NCBI GenBank assembly: GCA_000466585.1
Contig: KE993464.1
Coordinates: 343,985-407,984 of the forward strand
Reading direction: 5' to 3'
Origin: Clostridiales bacterium oral taxon 876 str. F0540
GTDB taxonomy: Bacteria; Bacillota; Clostridia; Clostridiales; Clostridiaceae
DNA: 64,000 bases
The notes below the pieces were generated by a model, which ran no database searches, was not told where the DNA came from, and saw nothing but the letters and a program-made list of their open reading frames with translations. Both the position numbers and the translations under genes were made by a program. Each line of letters opens with the position of its first letter. Positions within the stretch are counted from its first letter, which is position 1. Positions 60,734 to 64,000 of this stretch are shown in pieces.

Positions 60734-61448
60734 TGTAAGAAATTTAAACAAGAAATTTGGAAAGCTTCATGTTCTTAAAGGCATTGATATAGAAATAAAC
60801 AAGGGTGAGGTTGTTGTTGTTATAGGACCAAGCGGCTCAGGAAAAAGTACTTTTTTAAGGTGCTTAAATAGGCTTGAGGAACCTACTGATGGGGATATTG
60901 TTTTCGAAGGTACTAACATTATGGAAAAAAGCAGCGATATCAACAAGCTTAGAGAAAAAATGGGCATGGTATTTCAGCAGTTTAATTTGTTCCCTAATAT
61001 GACAGTATTAGACAACATAACTTTAGCTCCAAGAAAGCTTAAAAATATGTCGAAGGAAGATGCAGAGAAAATTGCCTACACTCTTTTAAAAAGAATAGGA
61101 CTTTCTGATAAGGCTTCAAGCTATCCAGGACAACTTTCAGGAGGGCAAAAACAAAGAATAGCTATTGCAAGAGCTCTTGCCATGTCACCGGACGTAATGC
61201 TTTTTGATGAACCTACTTCAGCTTTAGACCCTGAGATGGTAGGAGAGGTTTTGGATGTAATGAAAGAACTTGCAGCAGAGGGAATGACAATGGTAGTTGT
61301 AACGCATGAGATGGGTTTTGCTAAAGAGGTTGGAGATAGAGTTATATTTATGGACGAAGGTAAGATTCTTGAGGAGGGAACCCCTGAAGAAATATTTTCA
61401 AACCCTAAGGAAGCAAGAACGCAGGATTTTTTAAGAAAAGTTTTGTAG
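60726..61448 (+). CDS. Polar amino-acid ABC transporter ATPase
   Basis: A 240-residue ATPase of the GlnQ/HisP group. Walker A is GPSGSGKSTF (about 35-44), the Q-loop is MVFQQFNLFPNMT, the signature LSGGQKQRIAIARAL, and Walker B VMLFDEPTSALDP. Start is GTG at 60726, behind GAAAGGAG and inside the permease gene. Last gene of the operon. No convincing terminator follows. Confidence 0.94.
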   Translation: MISVRNLNKKFGKLHVLKGIDIEINKGEVVVVIGPSGSGKSTFLRCLNRLEEPTDGDIVFEGTNIMEKSSDINKLREKMGMVFQQFNLFPNMTVLDNITLAPRKLKNMSKEDAEKIAYTLLKRIGLSDKASSYPGQLSGGQKQRIAIARALAMSPDVMLFDEPTSALDPEMVGEVLDVMKELAAEGMTMVVVTHEMGFAKEVGDRVIFMDEGKILEEGTPEEIFSNPKEARTQDFLRKVL

Positions 61449-61751
61449 ATAAGTTGAACACGGATTTGATGGAGAACATAGAGGACACGAAGAGGAAAAT
61501 CTATAATACCTTTGGCGTTTTCTGGGTTATTTATCAATTTACGTGTTTATTTTTTATTGTGCATTACATAAATTTATAAGTTATGGATATAATATCAGGT
61601 GTTTGGATAATATTAGAAAATAAATTTTAGTTCAGTTTATATAAAGTTTAGCATAATAATGAAAATATGAGCAAAATGGCAAAATAGTAAAATAATTCGA
61701 TATAGGATTAAATATTTAGCTTTAAATGAGCTAAAAAGTAAAACTTGGAAT

Positions 61752-61780
61752 TTGATATTATAATTAGTATTATTTATTAT
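61752..61780 (+). promoter_or_regulatory. Promoter of groESL
   Basis: TTGATA (61752-61757) and TATTAT (61775-61780) with 17 bp between, just upstream of the CIRCE element, which would then cover the start site region. Confidence 0.6.
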
Positions 61781-61790
61781 AATAATTGTA

Positions 61791-61817
61791 TTAGCACTCA
61801 ACATTAATGAGTGCTAA
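61791..61817 (+). promoter_or_regulatory. CIRCE element (HrcA operator)
   Basis: A perfect TTAGCACTC-N9-GAGTGCTAA inverted repeat, the binding site of the heat-shock repressor HrcA, 52 bp before groES. Confidence 0.98.
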
Positions 61818-61869
61818 TAAAGGCATGTTAATAATAAAATTATTTTAAATACATTAAGGAGGGGTTTAA

Positions 61870-62154
61870 ATGAGAGTTAGACCACTTGGAGACAGAGTAG
61901 TTATTAAAAAACTAGAGGCTGAAGAAAAAACTAAAAGCGGCATAGTATTAACAGGTGCTGCTAAGGAAAGACCACAAGAAGCTGAGGTTGTAGCAGTAGG
62001 ACCTGGCGGAATGGTTGATGGGAAAGAAGTTAGAATGGAAGTTAAGGTTGGAGATAAAGTATTATACTCCAAATATGCTGGAACAGAAGTTAAGGTAGAT
62101 GGAGAAGAATACACTATCTTAAAGCAGGACGACATATTAGCAGTTGTAGAATAA
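61870..62154 (+). CDS. groES: Co-chaperonin GroES
   Basis: A 94-residue heptameric lid of the GroEL chamber. MRVRPLGDRVVIKKLEAEE is the usual start, the mobile loop that binds GroEL is KTKSGIVLTGAAKE, and the C-terminal YTILKQDDILAVVE closes the barrel. AGGAGGGG precedes the ATG. Transcribed with groEL under HrcA/CIRCE control. Confidence 0.97.
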   Translation: MRVRPLGDRVVIKKLEAEEKTKSGIVLTGAAKERPQEAEVVAVGPGGMVDGKEVRMEVKVGDKVLYSKYAGTEVKVDGEEYTILKQDDILAVVE

Positions 62155-62179
62155 TAAATTTAAGTTTGGAGGGTTAGAC

Positions 62180-63808
62180 ATGGCTAAGAAGATTATGTAT
62201 GGTGAAGAAGCTAGAAGAGCAATGCAAAGAGGTGTTGATCAGCTTGCTGACACTGTAAAGATTACACTAGGACCTAAAGGAAGAAATGTAGTTCTTGATA
62301 AAAAATTTGGTGCACCACTAATTACTAATGATGGTGTTACAATAGCTAGAGAAATAGAATTAGAAGATGCATTTGAAAACATGGGAGCTCAGCTTGTTAA
62401 AGAAGTTGCTACAAAGACTAACGATGTAGCAGGAGACGGAACAACTACAGCTACACTTCTTGCTCAAGCAATAATAAGAGAAGGCTTAAAGAACGTTACT
62501 GCAGGAGCAAATCCAATGCTTATAAGAAGCGGTATAAATATGGCTGTAGCTAAGGCTGTAGAAGGAATAAAGAACGTTTCAAGACAAGTTGAAGGTAAAG
62601 AAGACATAGCTAGAGTTGCTGCAATTTCTGCTGCTGATGAAGAAATCGGTAAGCTTATTGCTGATGCTATGGAAAAGGTAGGCAACGAAGGAGTTATTAC
62701 TGTTGAAGAATCAAAGACAATGGGAACAGAACTTGACGTTGTTGAAGGTATGCAGTTTGACAGAGGATATGTAAGTGCATACATGGTAACTGATACTGAA
62801 AAAATGGAAGCAGTATTAGATGATGCATTAATACTTATAACAGACAAGAAGATATCCAACATACAAGAAATACTTCCAATTCTTGAACAAATCGTTCAGC
62901 AGGGAAGAAAGCTTCTTATCATAGCTGAAGATGTTGAAGGAGAAGCTCTTGGAACATTAGTTGTTAATAAACTAAGAGGAACCTTCACATGCGTTGCTGT
63001 TAAAGCTCCTGGCTTTGGTGACAGAAGAAAAGAAATGCTTCAAGATATCGCTATATTAACTGGCGGAGAAGTTGTATCCGAAGAACTTGGAAGAGAACTT
63101 AAAGATGTAACTATCGATATGCTGGGAAGAGCTGAAAGCATAAAGGTTTCAAAAGAAAACACTGTAATTGTTAATGGCAGAGGAGATAAGAATGAAATCC
63201 ATGCCAGAGTAGGTCAAATAAGAGCACAAATCGAAGAAACTACTTCAGACTTCGATAGAGAAAAATTACAGGAAAGATTAGCTAAGCTTGCCGGTGGAGT
63301 TGCAGTTATCAAGGTTGGTGCTGCTTCAGAAACAGAGCTTAAGGAAAGAAAGCTTAGAATAGAAGATGCTTTAGCAGCTACAAAAGCAGCTGTTGAAGAA
63401 GGTATCGTACCTGGTGGTGGAACTGCTTACATCAACGTTATAGATGAAGTTTCTAAATTAACTTCAGAAGATGCTGATGTTATGGTAGGTATCAACATCA
63501 TAAAGAGAGCTCTAGAAGAGCCAGTTAGACAAATAGCAACTAATGCTGGACTTGAAGGTTCAGTAATTATAGAAAAAGTTAAAAACAGCGAGCCAGGTAT
63601 AGGTTTTGATGCATTACATGAAACTTATGTAAACATGATTAAAGCTGGTATCGTTGACCCAACTAAGGTAACAAGAAGCGCACTTCAAAACGCAGCTTCT
63701 GTAGCAGCTACTTTCTTAACAACTGAAAGCGTAGTTGCTGACATACCAGAAAAGAATCCAGCACCAGCAATGCCAGCTGGCGGAATGGGAATGGATGGAA
63801 TGTACTAA
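62180..63808 (+). CDS. groEL: Chaperonin GroEL
   Basis: A 542-residue ATP-dependent folding chaperonin forming a double seven-membered ring. Nucleotide-binding LGPKGRNVVLDKKFG and GDGTTTATLLAQAI are intact, and the C-terminus ends in the GGMGMDGMY type tail that lines the chamber. GGAGGG precedes the ATG, 25 bp after groES. A terminator hairpin follows. Confidence 0.98.
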   Translation: MAKKIMYGEEARRAMQRGVDQLADTVKITLGPKGRNVVLDKKFGAPLITNDGVTIAREIELEDAFENMGAQLVKEVATKTNDVAGDGTTTATLLAQAIIREGLKNVTAGANPMLIRSGINMAVAKAVEGIKNVSRQVEGKEDIARVAAISAADEEIGKLIADAMEKVGNEGVITVEESKTMGTELDVVEGMQFDRGYVSAYMVTDTEKMEAVLDDALILITDKKISNIQEILPILEQIVQQGRKLLIIAEDVEGEALGTLVVNKLRGTFTCVAVKAPGFGDRRKEMLQDIAILTGGEVVSEELGRELKDVTIDMLGRAESIKVSKENTVIVNGRGDKNEIHARVGQIRAQIEETTSDFDREKLQERLAKLAGGVAVIKVGAASETELKERKLRIEDALAATKAAVEEGIVPGGGTAYINVIDEVSKLTSEDADVMVGINIIKRALEEPVRQIATNAGLEGSVIIEKVKNSEPGIGFDALHETYVNMIKAGIVDPTKVTRSALQNAASVAATFLTTESVVADIPEKNPAPAMPAGGMGMDGMY

Positions 63809-63813
63809 GAAAT

Positions 63814-63842
63814 TAAGCTCCTCAGTTTTGAGGAGCTTTTTA
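63814..63842. terminator. Terminator of groESL
   Basis: AAGCTCCTCA pairs with TGAGGAGCTT across GTTT and is followed by TTTAAT. It also closes the convergent partial gene. Confidence 0.9.
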
Positions 63843-64000
63843 ATATTCTTTTAAGATAAAGCTGCTGCCTTTTATACTTTTAGCTTGTTTTTTCAGTTTA
63901 CTCATATGCTGAGCTATGGTTTCGATACTACTGAACTGAGTAAAATCAGCATATAATCCTGCTATTGATATGGAAGTAATACAAAACCTCTCAAGTTGTC
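63840..64000 (-). CDS. C-terminal end of an unidentified protein (partial)
   Basis: On the minus strand one frame stays open from the window edge to a TAA at 63840, giving the last 52 complete codons of a protein. It contains SISIAGLYADFTQF and ends in KGSSFILKEY, and the middle is rich in lysine. The frame ends right at the groESL terminator, as expected for a convergent gene. Too little is visible to name it. Confidence 0.5.
   Translation of the reverse strand, partial: QLERFCITSISIAGLYADFTQFSSIETIAQHMSKLKKQAKSIKGSSFILKEY

Larger units (their letters stand above)
61449..61869 (+). other. Intergenic region between ABC transporter and groES
   Basis: A 421-bp region with no gene. The first 60 bp contain an AACACGGATTTGATGG and ACACGAAGAGG type stretch, richer in G than its surroundings. 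The rest is A/T-rich and carries the groESL promoter and CIRCE element near its 3' end. Confidence 0.5.

Noticed and set aside
61454..61500. G-rich stretch with ACACGGATTT and ACACGAAGAGG after the transporter operon
   Set aside because: It looks like a fragment of a dispersed sequence, but no second copy is in the window and no open frame supports a gene, so I only note it in the intergenic entry.

Overview
The window reads as chromosome of a low-G+C, spore-forming, butyrate-pathway anaerobe, most likely Clostridium sensu stricto. The sequence supports this with strong AGGAGG-type ribosome binding sites, A/T-rich codon use, a rex gene beside a complete crt-bcd-etfB-etfA-hbd cluster, a GerA-type germination operon, desulfoferrodoxin, NfnAB and an HrcA/CIRCE-type groESL operon. 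I see no rRNA, tRNA, CRISPR array, prophage or intact insertion sequence. Species cannot be fixed from the sequence alone.

Layout. 1-12.4 kb: lysA, a giant 2881-residue cyclic beta-1,2-glucan-synthase-like protein, desulfoferrodoxin, and trpS behind a T-box leader. 12.5-17.3 kb: a membrane diguanylate cyclase, then a run of small enzymes (HIT, Nudix, GNAT, methyltransferase, GNAT). 17.3-21.9 kb: a LanFEG/CprABC-like peptide-defence ABC transporter with its own response regulator and kinase, behind an unusual leader. 22-28.6 kb: a HAD phosphatase (divergent, with a repeated structured leader), prfC, an FAD oxidoreductase, an ECF S-component, a zinc-ribbon protein, yajQ and a DUF554 protein. 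28.7-33.1 kb: a gerA-gerC-gerB operon flanked by two tiny hydrophilic genes. 33.2-41.4 kb: tldD/pmbA-like pair, a metallophosphatase, a degenerate receiver/zinc-ribbon protein, an ABC-F ATPase and a CPA2 antiporter.

41.5-53 kb is the energy-metabolism core: Rex, the crotonyl-CoA to butyryl-CoA genes with electron-transfer flavoprotein, 3-hydroxybutyryl-CoA dehydrogenase, a sigma-54 activator, an iron alcohol dehydrogenase behind a sigma-54 promoter that also carries a Rex-like site, and electron-bifurcating NfnAB. Together these balance NADH, NADPH and reduced ferredoxin, with Rex and the activator deciding between butyrate and alcohol routes. 53-58.8 kb: an Ogg-type glycosylase, a VTT-domain membrane protein, an unnamed conserved protein, then a 27-residue signal-peptide-like gene enclosed by a perfect 15-bp inverted repeat, directly upstream of a membrane HD-GYP phosphodiesterase and a DUF5317 membrane protein. 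59-64 kb: a polar amino-acid ABC transporter, groES-groEL and the end of an unidentified gene.

The best candidates for something undescribed are (1) the peptide / HD-GYP / DUF5317 unit with its structured leader, (2) a family of about 80-nt two-hairpin leader repeats, tandem upstream of the HAD gene and again near 37.6 kb, (3) a related pair of hairpin leaders ending in ATTGAAAC upstream of a small gene and of the metallophosphatase, and (4) two 46-nt tandem repeats with compensatory hairpins in front of the LanFEG-like operon.
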